A stretch of DNA of 50,328 nucleotides from Paenarthrobacter sp. Z7-10 (GTDB lineage Bacteria; Actinomycetota; Actinomycetes; Actinomycetales; Micrococcaceae). Positions 1-8,457 of this stretch are shown here, in pieces. How positions within the stretch are numbered: position 1 is the first letter of the stretch; every line of letters begins with the position of its first letter. Below the pieces are notes generated by a model. That model did no database searches. It was not told the DNA's origin and saw nothing but the letters and a program-made list of their open reading frames with translations. Where the stretch lies: the NCBI RefSeq assembly GCF_026932795.1, contig NZ_JADPVH010000029.1:1-50328 (forward strand). The letters run 5' to 3'. A program made the translations under genes and the position numbers.

Positions 1-156
1 CGGACACGTAAAATCCGAAGGACAGCAACCAAAAAACGCGCAGCGGTTTTCAAAAGCAGGGGTGGGCACGGCGGAGCTTGCGGAGCCGGGACCACCCCCA
101 ACAGTCGGACGCGCAGCGGCCGCCCATTAGCCTGGTGCGAGCTCGCGAGTACAAGG
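1..156. repeat. Distal part of a repeated leader segment (copy C)
   Basis: These bases match 48325-48476 almost base for base, including the opening CGGACACGTAAAATCCG and an imperfect inverted repeat of GGGGTGG and CCACCCC arms around 59-99. The match fades at about 150-156. No coding signal is seen. The full leader at 48083-48480 precedes a DUF4192 gene. Here the segment could complete the leader cut off at the right edge of the window, if the molecule is circular. Confidence 0.85.
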
Positions 157-210
157 CCTCATGCGAAGGTTCGAATCCCGCCCGACTACTTCGAGAGGGG
201 TGAGTGCCTG

Positions 211-793
211 CTATGCGACCGGTTCGTCTAGGTCCAGTGCAGCCAGGGCTCGCCGGACACTGGACTCTCCGACTCCCAAGACTCTGGCGATTTGCCGAAA
301 GGACAACTCCTCAACCTCGCGCATGCAAAGCGCTTGGGCAGTCCGTTCGTCGGTCATAACTGAGGGTCGGCCGCCTATCCTGCCCTGCGACCGGGCATAT
401 GCGAGGCCGGCCATAGTGTTCTCGCGGATGCTGTCTACGCGCAGCTGCGCGAGGACGGCCGCGAATCCAAAGAAGGCGCGTCCCATGGCGCTGGTGGTGT
501 CGATTTGCGGTTCCATCAGGGAGCGTAGGTCCACTCCCAGTTCTTCGAGCTGGCCGGCTATGCCAAGCATCATTGTCCCGGTGCCGGCTAGGCGGTCGAG
601 CTTGCGAACTACCAGTACGTCGCCCGAGCGGGCGTACTCGAGGAGGGCGAGCCATTCGGGCCGGTCCCGGATGCGGCTGGAGACTCCGTGGTCAATGAAG
701 ATCTTCTCGCATCCAGCGGCTTCCAACTCAGCGCGTTGTGGATCTGACCGGCTGGTCTTTCGTGGAGACGCGTCCATAGCCGATCATTGCCAT
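211..793 (-). pseudogene. Frameshifted serine recombinase (resolvase/invertase family)
   Basis: Serine recombinases cut and rejoin DNA at specific sites through an N-terminal serine. Read from ATG at 793 the product begins MAMIGYGRVSTKDQ, the classic start with the catalytic serine in YGRVS. This frame then stops after a few codons. The rest of the enzyme continues in another frame from about 750 (DPQRAELEAAGC, then VRKLDRLAG with catalytic arginines, and a C-terminal helix-turn-helix around SFRQIARVLGVGESSVRR). The frames join at 745-752, best explained by one extra base in the CCGG run. Opening the gene at the ATG at 777 would give 188 residues lacking the catalytic serine, so the gene is probably dead unless this is a sequencing error. 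The break in frame is seen directly; loss of activity is inferred. Confidence 0.85.
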
Positions 794-956
794 TGTCTTC
801 CCGTCCCTGGTGAGCCTGTTGTGGTGTCGAGGCTAGCCGAGGTACGCCGGAATCGGTGGGACCTGGTTACGGCTCATGGGAAGTTTCGGCGCATAGTTTC
901 GGTGCACACTCCCCCGGCGTGTCGAGGGCGGGTACCTAGTGCGTGAGAAACGACCG

Positions 957-1541
957 TTAACGGTCATCACGGCGAAGATCCCGAATCATTGCCCCGTCAC
1001 TGCCGGGAACCAACGGGAAAAATCCCACAAGGGCGGAGAATATAACAACACTGCCGACGGCCAGCAAGAGAATGTTTCCACCGGCCACAGTGCCAATTAG
1101 AAGCAGGACGACTCCGTAGACGATGTGCACCGCAGGGCCGGCAACCAAACACTTGATCATCGTTGACCTCAACGACGGAGCAGTGCCCACGGTCCAGTTC
1201 CGTGCCCCCAAGTGGATCTCCTCCACCCTTTGGCCGTAAAACCTGAATGCCAGAGCATGACCGAATTCATGAATGAGCTGGCCTACCCAGGCGAGAGATC
1301 CAAATAAGGCCGAATAAAAGAAAACTGCTGCGGGAGACCCGCCGCCGCCGTCGCCGCGAACTGAGGAAAAACCAAAATCCACAGCAGCCCACCCAAGCGC
1401 GGGAAAAAACCAAAAGATAATGGTCCCCGCCGCCAGCGTCACCACAGCATTACCGAGGCCAAACGTAATAATCGGCTTGTCCAACCACTCCACAGCGCTC
1501 CCTTCCGGATGCATTCCGTCAGTTCCCCCGATTTCGCTCAA
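957..1541 (-). CDS. Site-2-protease-like (M50-type) membrane metalloprotease
   Basis: A 194-residue membrane protein with the zinc motif HEFGH at residues 91-95 inside a hydrophobic segment and a second motif PGSDG near 179-183, whose aspartate would be the third zinc ligand of M50 proteases. Hydrophobic segments lie near 25-50, 72-90, 132-152 and 155-178. Such proteases cut membrane-bound substrates; the substrate here is unknown. The frame starts at a TTG that overlaps the stop of the upstream KfrA-like gene in the sequence TTGA, so the two are probably co-translated. ATG codon 10, with GGGGGA about nine bases upstream, is the better supported start. The protein is short for the family and has no PDZ domain. 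A 14-bp palindrome (952-965) contains the stop codon. Confidence 0.75.
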   Translation of the reverse strand: MSEIGGTDGMHPEGSAVEWLDKPIITFGLGNAVVTLAAGTIIFWFFPALGWAAVDFGFSSVRGDGGGGSPAAVFFYSALFGSLAWVGQLIHEFGHALAFRFYGQRVEEIHLGARNWTVGTAPSLRSTMIKCLVAGPAVHIVYGVVLLLIGTVAGGNILLLAVGSVVIFSALVGFFPLVPGSDGAMIRDLRRDDR

Positions 1542-2158
1542 CCCTTTTGCTTGCGGTTCATGTCCCGTAGTTCGTCGCGTTCGGCTAGGAGGCGGTCACG
1601 CTCGCCCGCTACGGCCTCGGCGCGGGCCTCTGCCTTGTCGGCGCGGGAGCGCTGCTCGGAGACCGCCTCCCCACTTCTGGCCTCAGCGACGGCAGCCTGT
1701 TCCCGTGCGGCGGCGGTCTCCGCCCGCGCCTCGTCGCGCGCGGTCGTCAGGGCCTCATACGCGTTTGCATGCATAAGTCTTGCGTCCTCTAACCGCTCGG
1801 CCAAGGCATCACGTTCACCCTCCGCCCTCTCCACATCCTCAGTGGCGGCGTCGCGCTCGGCGTGGGCCTGCTCCATCTTGGTTTGCCAGCCTGTCCGGGC
1901 CTCCACAAACTCACCTCGAGCGACGGCTACGGCCTCGCGCCACAGCGCAACGAACCGCGCCTCAACGGCGGCCGGCGGCTCGGGCACGGCCTCTGCCTGG
2001 GTTTCGCGCTCATTCCAAGAGCGCGCGGCCTCGGCCGCCACAATCATCCGCACTCCGGACCGCTGCCGCACCGCGCGGGCTGTGACGGCCGCGCCCCCTG
2101 CGGACAGCGCCTCGGCGGCCTCAGCGGCCCGCTCTTCTGGTGTCTGCTGCTCAGTCAT
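1538..2158 (-). CDS. KfrA-like plasmid DNA-binding coiled-coil protein
   Basis: About 206 residues. The N-terminal 50 resemble the KfrA N-terminal DNA-binding domain (AAEALSAGGAAVTARAVRQR). The rest is a long alanine/glutamate/arginine-rich coiled coil (residues ~65-205) built of AERDA/ARAEA-type heptads. KfrA proteins bind their own promoter, form filament-like multimers and support plasmid maintenance or partition. Start chosen at ATG 2158, with AGAAGG about eight bases upstream; a GTG at 2167 is an alternative. The gene heads a two-gene operon with the M50-type protease, overlapping it by four bases. An inverted repeat at 2184-2216 just upstream is a plausible autoregulatory operator. Family assignment is by pattern, without a search. 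Confidence 0.75.
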   Translation of the reverse strand: MTEQQTPEERAAEAAEALSAGGAAVTARAVRQRSGVRMIVAAEAARSWNERETQAEAVPEPPAAVEARFVALWREAVAVARGEFVEARTGWQTKMEQAHAERDAATEDVERAEGERDALAERLEDARLMHANAYEALTTARDEARAETAAAREQAAVAEARSGEAVSEQRSRADKAEARAEAVAGERDRLLAERDELRDMNRKQKG

Positions 2159-2183
2159 GCCCTTCACCTTCTGCTAGTGACAA

Positions 2184-2216
2184 TGGTAACGATGTTTCCT
2201 GTTTCCCATGTTACCA
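2184..2216 (-). promoter_or_regulatory. Inverted repeat upstream of the KfrA-like gene
   Basis: Perfect TGGTAAC (2184-2190) and GTTACCA (2210-2216) arms, extended by ATG/CAT, lie 26 bases upstream of the start at 2158. KfrA-type proteins are autoregulators, so this is a likely operator. The assignment is inference from position and symmetry. The following stretch to 2339 shows nothing else recognisable. Confidence 0.5.
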
Positions 2217-2339
2217 CTATGGGGATGTGTCCACCGAGTCCGGGGTTCAGCGCGGCGGATTCCCAGGCAGCCTGGCCGGCGAGTCAGCAGCGTGAACCGG
2301 CTCGCGCAGCGGGATCGAGCGCATCCCGATCACCCTCGT

Positions 2340-2677
2340 TCATGAGCTGACCTCGGCGTACTTTCCGCTGCCGTTCAGGGCTGCGTATAGCGTCTGCCGC
2401 GAGACGCCAAGATCCCGGACCACCTTGGCTTTGGGCACGTCCTGGGCAATCCGCTCCCGGGCCAGCTGGATCTGTTCCGGTGAAAGCTTCGGGACCCGGT
2501 CGTAGACACCGTTCCTCTTGGCAATGGCAATGCCCTCGGCCTGTCGCTCACGGATGGTCTTGCGCTCCAACTGCGCGATGGCAGCGAGGACCGTGGGAGC
2601 ATGAACTCCCCTTGCGGCGTATAAGTGTTCAGGGCCGGGTTATCGATGAACTCCAAGGCAGGGACCTCGATCTGTTC
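2340..2677 (-). pseudogene. C-terminal remnant of a second, frameshifted resolvase
   Basis: Two reading frames together give the back half of a Tn3-type resolvase. One frame encodes VPALEFIDNPALNTYTPQGE and FML (2677-2597). After two extra bases at 2595-2596 another frame continues TVLAAIAQLERKTIRERQ, then a linker and a helix-turn-helix (KAKVVRDLGVSRQTLYAAL) to the stop at 2340. The catalytic N-terminal part is missing altogether. This is a decayed recombinase distinct from the one at 211-793. No gene is seen between 2678 and 3277; that gap holds the 147-bp repeat at 2870-3016 and the leader of the SIR2 gene. Confidence 0.8.
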
Positions 2678-2869
2678 GCCCGGGTACACCCTTGGTGGAC
2701 ACATGGCAACGGGGCCTTGGTGCAATGAGTTTTCACTCGTCGCATCAGGGCCGTCGTGGTTCAGCTACTGCTCACATCGCTTGGGCAGCTGGCGGTACCG
2801 TCCAAGCCTGACGTAGGGGATCAGCTTCGTTATGGGATGCTCCAATATTTCTCGCAACTAACGATGGAT

Positions 2870-3016
2870 ACACCGATTCAGCCTGAAAGTTTCGAGACAT
2901 AGTTATAAGAATCGCCGGCCGCGGACGAACTAAAATGACTCCGCGAAAATTGGGGCAATACTGCCGCAAAGGTCGCTCGGTCGGTGAGACGTCTCGTATC
3001 CCTAGGGTTGCAAGAC
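2870..3016 (+). repeat. Resolvase-site-like repeat, left copy
   Basis: This 147-bp segment matches 14540-14686 in inverted orientation with exactly the same length. The first 48 bases (from ACACCGATTCA) and last 31 bases (to CCCTAGGGTTGCAAGAC) are about 85-90% identical, while the middle has diverged. The right copy lies immediately upstream of a serine resolvase gene, so the pair look like res sites, whose sub-sites are conserved and spacers free to drift. Half-site-like pieces such as GTCTCGTATCC occur inside. Identity as a res site is inferred. Confidence 0.75.
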
Positions 3017-3277
3017 TCGACGAACCCCTGCCGCAGCCCCTCTCTAAGCACCTGCTTGAGGCATGCTCGCCCGATAGCTTCCTCTTTCAGGCCGCCCCGA
3101 GTCGCATCAGGAGTGCTGCCGACAACGCGCATTGCCGACGGTCCTGCTCTGCGCCGGCGGATGTTCGGGGGCGTTAGAGTCCGGTGGCTAGGATTGAGCT
3201 CCGCGTGCAGCAGCGTCCGATGTGATGGATGCTTCGCGGTGAGTGATGAGCCGGCGAGCAGAATTAGGAGGCTTTGA

Positions 3278-6200
3278 GTGTGGATCACCGGGGACGTTGA
3301 GATCCCGCAGCCGGTTGTTGACGCGCACGCCGACGGCGACTTAGTCTTCTTCGTCGGAGCCGGAGCGTCCATGGGGCCACCATCGCATCAGCCCTCGTTC
3401 GAGGGCCTCGCCAAGGCCATGGCTGAGCAAGCGGGGGAACCATTCTCGGACAAGGGCGGCCTCGACTTCTTCCTCGGTTCGCTTCCCGATGGCTTCGATA
3501 CCCGACGGCACGTGCGCGACAAGATTCTAAGCGGCCCGCCGAAGTTCAGTCCGACCCACACTGCCATCGCCCAGCTTGCGGCAACGAGTAGGAAGTTCCA
3601 GGTCGTCACCACCAACTTCGACCTGCATCTAGAGAATGCCGCCACAGCCGCTGGCGTCAGCCCAGCCGACGTCTGGCACAGCCCTGCACTGCCTATCGGC
3701 TCGGACTATGCCGGGCTCGTGTATTTGCATGGGTCCGTCCAACGCCCGCCCGAGGAGCTGATTGTCACAGATCGTGACTTCGGACGCGCCTACATCACCG
3801 AGGCGTGGGCCACGCGGTTCCTGTTGCCGATGTTCGACAAACGCACGGTGGTTTTCGTTGGGTACAGCCACGAGGACACCATCATGCGGTATCTCGCGCT
3901 CGGGCTTCCCTCCAACACCCGCCGATATGCCTTCACCAATGACGGGAACGATCCGAAGTGGGGACACCTTGAGATCACTGCCATCCCGTACACGCTCCGC
4001 GGAGAACTCGACCACGGCAATCTCGAAGACGCTCTAACCACATGGGCCAAACGCGCCAAGATGGGAGCGCTCGAGCACGATGCTCGGGTTCAGGAGATTA
4101 TCGACGGCGAGTCCACTACCCTCCCTCTACCCGAGCGGGACTACCTCATCTCGCAGATCAAGACCGAGGAAGGGGCACGTCGCTTTGCCGCGAGTGCAAC
4201 CGAGCATCGCTGGCTGCGTTGGCTCGAAGGCACGGACGTCTTTACGGCTCTCTTCCACGGTGGGCCGGCCTCGGCCCCGGGCAGCGTCCTCGCACAGTGG
4301 TACGCAACATTCATCGAGAATCCCAAGACGAGCGATCTCGCCCTCCACACGGTGCAGCGCCTCGGACGACGATTCTCCGACAATCTCCTCTTCTCCGTCG
4401 CGCGCGCGACCGAAGCGCTTTTCCGCATCGATCCCGACCGCGGCTCACGATGGCGCGTGCTCTTGATGACCTCCATCGAAGGACGCACCGCCCCCGGAGA
4501 TCCGGATTCCGCGCTTCGCTTCGGGCACGGGGGAATGTCGAACACTCGTGCTGTCGTCCGGTCCGTGCTGCGCCCCTACCTTGCGCTGGAGCGGGGCTGG
4601 CTCCCGGATGACGACAGGAACTATCCGCCGAGCGCCGACCTCGAATGGACCGTTAGCCCGCGGGATCTGCACAAGATCGTGACCGAGCACGCGAAATCTG
4701 CGGCCACTGACGACCCTCGAACCCTCAGCTTCTTTGAAGAGGCGCTCCACAGCGCCTACGACCTCATCGCCGCATACAACGGAGCGACAGAACACGCCAG
4801 CTTCCGCTTCAGCAGAAGCCGGATCGAGGAACAGCCACGGCATCGGATCAATCACATCGACTCCATGATTGACGGGCTCCGCATCGTCGGCGAGCGTCTG
4901 ATCCATGACGTGCCCGATCTGCCAGATCGATGGTGGTCGTTCGGGCGCGTCCTGTTCCGCAGACTGGCGCTTCATCTCATCGCAGAGGACACCAGCCGCT
5001 CCGCAGACGACAAGATCGCCTGGCTGACGGACCGACAGGCCATCTTCCTGAGCGGCGCAAAGCACGAGGTCTTCCGCGCCCTCGCCGACACCGTCGCTGC
5101 GGCAAGCGCCGCGCAACGGGTGGCAGTTCTCGAGGAAGTGCGTCGCGGACCGCAGTTCCCTGCGGGCGTCGAGGACGTGGAACGGCACATCGCTTACAGC
5201 AAGTTCAACGTCCTGGTCTGGCTCACTCGTGCGGCACCGGAATGGGCTGAAGCTGAAACCGAGCTCGCCGCGATCCGTGCCGAGTACTCCAATTTCGCGG
5301 AGCGGGACGCGCCTGACCAGGATTTCACGGTCAGCACCGGAACGTGGGGTGGGGTGCTTCCCATGGAACCCGACGATTTCATCGCGACGGTCGCTGCAGA
5401 CGGGGCAGAAGTCGCTCTGAGCTCAGTGATGGCTCGCGACTACTCCGAGCGCAACTACAACGAGCCCACCTGGGACGACGCTCTCGATCTGTTCGGGCGC
5501 GTGGCCCGCGAAGACCCAGCATCCGGGCTCCAGGTTCTGGAAGCGCTGCACGCACTCGACGATGAGAAGCAAGGACAAATTCGGAACGCGATTATCTCCG
5601 GCTGGGCCGAGGCAGTCATGGACGAGGCGATGAGGGTGAGCATTATCGATGCTCTATCCCAAGACGTGGTACTCGCTGGCTCTCCGCGGCCGGTGGCGCA
5701 GTTCCTGCTCGGTCAGGTCCGCCAAATTGTTGACTCCGGCGCATCGGCGTCTGCCGACCGCCTGCGGAACCTTGCACGTGATCTGCTCGCGAGGAACCGA
5801 GACGACGAGGACGCGTTCCCCACCGGGTACGACGGGCCGATGCTCGCTTTGAACTCCTGGCCGGGCGAGCTCACGGCGTACTGGCTGACCGAGATCGACC
5901 GGCACTGGCGCAGCGACCGCGACGGTTGGGGCGGCCTGAACGACGACGAAGGCACCGCGCTCCATACATTGCTCACGCTCCCGAACCTGGTGGCAGCGAC
6001 CGCTCCTGCAATCGCCAACCAACTCTTCTTCCTTTTCGCCGCCGATGAAGCATTCACCACAGACAACGTCATCCCGCTCTTCACCGACTCGACCGCGATG
6101 GTGGGAGTCTGGAAGGCATATCTCTACGGTGCTCGCATCAACGACCGGATGCTGAAGAACGGCATGTTCGCCGCGCTCTTAAGTATGTGGGATCGGCTGT

Positions 6201-6790
6201 CCGACCTCGACGACGAAGCGCTGGGTCGGCAATTTCTCTCGCTGGCGGCGTCCATCGCCGCGTACGCAGGAATCTCCACGGCTGAGCGCAGCCAGCTGTG
6301 TTTCAGGAGCGTCACCGCGGAGGGCGGCGCTCACGCGCCCCGCTTCGCCGAGGAGATCGGCCAAGATCTGACCTCGGGTTCCGAAGACGGAGAGACCGCC
6401 TGGGACACCTGGTTGCGAGATCATCTGGAAGATCGCCTGAACGGTGTGCCCCGAGAACCCGAGGCTACGGAACTGGCTGCGTGGGCTGATGTTGTCCCCC
6501 TGCTCGGAGCGCGCGTTCCAGATGGGATTACTACGTTCCACGGTCGCGCACCAGGGATGGACGCGGACAGCCCAAGTATCGACATTCCCCGCGAGGCGCT
6601 CGACGCTCACCGATCGACGCTTGTTGCGTTCTTGGCGGAGCGGGTGACGAATAGTGAACCGAACAACATGATGCTCGCCCACCAGGTTCACGACCTAGTA
6701 GATCGTCTGGCCGAAACACTCACTCGAGATGAGCTCGCGCCGCTCGTGACGGCAGCCCGCGCGAAGGGCTACCTGCGTTCCGAAGACTGA
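3278..6790 (+). CDS. Large SIR2-domain protein, probable defence-associated sirtuin
   Basis: A 1170-residue protein. The N-terminal ~270 residues form a SIR2 (NAD-binding) domain with the glycine-rich loop VGAGAS (26-31), TTNFD (111-115), the catalytic-type LHGS with His151, and FVGYSHED (193-200). The remaining ~900 residues look helical and have no motif I recognise with certainty; the far C terminus resembles DUF4020. Large proteins with SIR2 at the N terminus and a long C-terminal sensor include the anti-phage DSR family, which deplete NAD+ on infection. GTG start is well supported by AGGAGG at 3266-3271, six bases upstream. It is a single-gene unit next to an R-M gene inside the repeat-bounded island. 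The SIR2 domain is clear; the DSR assignment is inference. Confidence 0.85.
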   Translation: MWITGDVEIPQPVVDAHADGDLVFFVGAGASMGPPSHQPSFEGLAKAMAEQAGEPFSDKGGLDFFLGSLPDGFDTRRHVRDKILSGPPKFSPTHTAIAQLAATSRKFQVVTTNFDLHLENAATAAGVSPADVWHSPALPIGSDYAGLVYLHGSVQRPPEELIVTDRDFGRAYITEAWATRFLLPMFDKRTVVFVGYSHEDTIMRYLALGLPSNTRRYAFTNDGNDPKWGHLEITAIPYTLRGELDHGNLEDALTTWAKRAKMGALEHDARVQEIIDGESTTLPLPERDYLISQIKTEEGARRFAASATEHRWLRWLEGTDVFTALFHGGPASAPGSVLAQWYATFIENPKTSDLALHTVQRLGRRFSDNLLFSVARATEALFRIDPDRGSRWRVLLMTSIEGRTAPGDPDSALRFGHGGMSNTRAVVRSVLRPYLALERGWLPDDDRNYPPSADLEWTVSPRDLHKIVTEHAKSAATDDPRTLSFFEEALHSAYDLIAAYNGATEHASFRFSRSRIEEQPRHRINHIDSMIDGLRIVGERLIHDVPDLPDRWWSFGRVLFRRLALHLIAEDTSRSADDKIAWLTDRQAIFLSGAKHEVFRALADTVAAASAAQRVAVLEEVRRGPQFPAGVEDVERHIAYSKFNVLVWLTRAAPEWAEAETELAAIRAEYSNFAERDAPDQDFTVSTGTWGGVLPMEPDDFIATVAADGAEVALSSVMARDYSERNYNEPTWDDALDLFGRVAREDPASGLQVLEALHALDDEKQGQIRNAIISGWAEAVMDEAMRVSIIDALSQDVVLAGSPRPVAQFLLGQVRQIVDSGASASADRLRNLARDLLARNRDDEDAFPTGYDGPMLALNSWPGELTAYWLTEIDRHWRSDRDGWGGLNDDEGTALHTLLTLPNLVAATAPAIANQLFFLFAADEAFTTDNVIPLFTDSTAMVGVWKAYLYGARINDRMLKNGMFAALLSMWDRLSDLDDEALGRQFLSLAASIAAYAGISTAERSQLCFRSVTAEGGAHAPRFAEEIGQDLTSGSEDGETAWDTWLRDHLEDRLNGVPREPEATELAAWADVVPLLGARVPDGITTFHGRAPGMDADSPSIDIPREALDAHRSTLVAFLAERVTNSEPNNMMLAHQVHDLVDRLAETLTRDELAPLVTAARAKGYLRSED

Positions 6791-6990
6791 AGCTTCCCGA
6801 TGTCATGCAGCACAAGTGGGGCGGTCTTGAATCAAGGACGATGTCGCAAGGACGGAGCCGCATCCATCTGAGGCGCTTGGCAGGCTCCTCCAGAGGAGTC
6901 GTGGCAACCGGCGTATTCGCATCTATCGAGAACATGCCAGCTTCGCGCTGGCATAAGTACCCCTATCGGTGCCTTCCGATTGATGATGAC

Positions 6991-7023
6991 TGTCTCATAA
7001 CCTAAGTGCCTCGTAACCCATGG
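6991..7023 (+). repeat. 33-bp recombination-site-like repeat, copy 1
   Basis: Two similar half-sites, TCTCATAACC and CCTCGTAACC, in direct orientation with a short spacer, followed by CATGG. Near-identical copies occur at 8258-8290 (same orientation) and 12581-12613 (opposite). Similar half-sites occur inside the 147-bp repeats. It sits in the 311-bp gap between the SIR2 and TetR genes, which otherwise shows no gene. Confidence 0.75.
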
Positions 7024-7101
7024 GAAGCAACACACCCGCGCTGGGATGCCCGAGAGGGTGCTTGGTTTTCGGGTATTCCGCAATCGTGATTTACTAATTA
7101 C

Positions 7102-7662
7102 ATGGCGCGGCCCCTTACCTTGACCGATGAGCAAATTCTTGCCCTCGTTGGCGACTCGCTGGATCAGACAGGATCCTCATGGACACTGGCTAGGGCAGCC
7201 GACGCAGCAGGCCTACATCCGTCCACTCTGATCAAACGATTCGGCTCACGACACGGTCTACTGGTCGCTCTGAGCCGTCGCTGGATCGAGAGCATTCCCA
7301 TTGGGGCGACCACCCCTCACGCCCATAGCGAGCTGTTGAACTGGGCCGCATCGCAAACTATCGACCAGGTCGGGACCGCGTTGATAATGGCCCGACTCGA
7401 CATGCTTATCGAGGATTTCCACGACGATGAGCTGCGCGATCTGCTTCACAAAGGGTGGACGAAACACAGCGCCTACCTCAGTGATCTGGTGCAGCGTTGC
7501 CAAGACAGCGGCGAGATCGCCTCTCACCTACAGGCCGAAGCAATTGCTCTTTTTCTACTCGACAGCGCTCACGGGGCTCTGCTCCGGGCAGCGGTGCATC
7601 CCGTTCCCTCGGAAGTCGACCCAGGCCGCGCCCTCACCGTCATATTGGAGTACCTGAAATGA
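7102..7662 (+). CDS. TetR-family transcriptional regulator
   Basis: A 186-residue protein with the N-terminal TetR helix-turn-helix (residues ~8-50, including AADAAGLHPSTLIKRFG) and a helical ligand-binding C-terminal part. TetR proteins repress nearby genes until a small molecule binds. It overlaps the following DHFR-like gene by ATGA, so the pair is one operon and the partner is the likely target or detoxifying product. The pair is bracketed by the directly repeated 33-bp sites at 6991 and 8258, suggesting a mobile cassette. The ligand is unknown. Confidence 0.85.
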   Translation: MARPLTLTDEQILALVGDSLDQTGSSWTLARAADAAGLHPSTLIKRFGSRHGLLVALSRRWIESIPIGATTPHAHSELLNWAASQTIDQVGTALIMARLDMLIEDFHDDELRDLLHKGWTKHSAYLSDLVQRCQDSGEIASHLQAEAIALFLLDSAHGALLRAAVHPVPSEVDPGRALTVILEYLK

Positions 7663-8237
7663 GCACCTCCCGAGAATGGTCCAGTCACGTCTTTATCGCA
7701 ACGAGCGTTGATGGCTACATCGCCTTGCCCGATGGAGACCTGGGGTGGCTGACCGACCCACCACTCGGAACCAGACACGCACCCGCCTTCCGCCCCGACA
7801 ACGCGCCAGCGGATTATGACGAGTTCACCGCTGACGTCACCCACCTCGTGATGGGACGAGGAACCTACGAAAAGGTCATCACGTTCGACTCGTGGCCGTA
7901 CAGCAACTTTCACACCATCGTGATCAGCACCACTCTGGACGCCGACGCAGACGATCGGATCCGAGTCGTCACCACCCTCGAGCAAGTCGTCGCCGTGCTC
8001 GACGAGGAGAAGGCTGGCAAGGTTTATCTCGACGGTGGAAAAGTGATCACCGCGTTCTTGGCGGCCTCTCTGATCGACGAACTCACCATCAGTCGCGCTC
8101 CGATCATTCTCGGCGCCGGCCTACACCTCTTCCACGCTCTGCCCCACCCCATACGCCTAGTGCATCTGGGCACCTCCACGACCGACACCGGTATGACCAA
8201 CACGCGCTATGGAGTCACCTCCGACAGCGCCAGCTAG
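7659..8237 (+). CDS. DHFR-like / RibD C-terminal-domain reductase
   Basis: About 192 residues of the RibD C-terminal/dihydrofolate-reductase-like fold. Seen are the early strand VFIATSVDGYIA with an acidic LGW loop, the MGRGTYE motif after residue 65, and the nucleotide-binding VYLDGG followed by ISRAPIILGAG in the second half. These proteins are NADPH-dependent reductases of unsettled substrate and are common as partners of TetR regulators. The start is ATG 7659, within the end of the TetR gene. The gene ends 20 bases before the second 33-bp repeat, so the cassette boundary is tight. It need not have true dihydrofolate reductase activity. Confidence 0.8.
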   Translation: MSTSREWSSHVFIATSVDGYIALPDGDLGWLTDPPLGTRHAPAFRPDNAPADYDEFTADVTHLVMGRGTYEKVITFDSWPYSNFHTIVISTTLDADADDRIRVVTTLEQVVAVLDEEKAGKVYLDGGKVITAFLAASLIDELTISRAPIILGAGLHLFHALPHPIRLVHLGTSTTDTGMTNTRYGVTSDSAS

Positions 8238-8257
8238 GACGGCCTGCACTAACGGTG

Positions 8258-8290
8258 TGTCGCATAACCTCAGTGCCTCTTAACCCATGC
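8258..8290 (+). repeat. 33-bp recombination-site-like repeat, copy 2
   Basis: Directly repeats 6991-7023 with four differences in 33 bases: half-sites TCGCATAACC and CCTCTTAACC, then CATG. With copy 1 it brackets the TetR/DHFR-like cassette. Confidence 0.75.
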
Positions 8291-8368
8291 GATCCAAGAC
8301 TGGCCGGACTGTGACCGAGACACCAAGCGATCACAGACCCACGCCATTTATCGATCAACTCCACACAC

Positions 8369-8438
8369 CTGTCAGAATGAAGTCGTTTTCAGATTTATTG
8401 ACACTTACAGCCGAGGGTCTTAGATTTCATCCTGACAG
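8369..8438 (+). promoter_or_regulatory. Probable res site upstream of the resolvase gene
   Basis: Inverted arms CTGTCAGAATGAAG (8369-8382) and TTTCATCCTGACAG (8425-8438) pair at 12 of 14 positions across an AT-rich centre, ending 19 bases before the resolvase start. Resolvases of the Tn3 type bind such paired sub-sites next to their own gene and so also repress it. No transposase or terminal repeats are seen with it. Confidence 0.65.
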
Positions 8439-8457
8439 TTTCAATCGTGGAGGTACT

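Noticed and set aside
161-188. GGTTCGAATCCC resembling a tRNA T-loop
   Set aside because: The flanking bases do not form a T-stem, and no anticodon, D-arm or acceptor stem can be folded upstream. At most an old attachment-site scrap.
161-946. Open frame of 261 codons on the plus strand
   Set aside because: It lies antisense to the broken resolvase, is arginine/serine-rich without any motif, and mirrors the codon pattern of the opposite strand.
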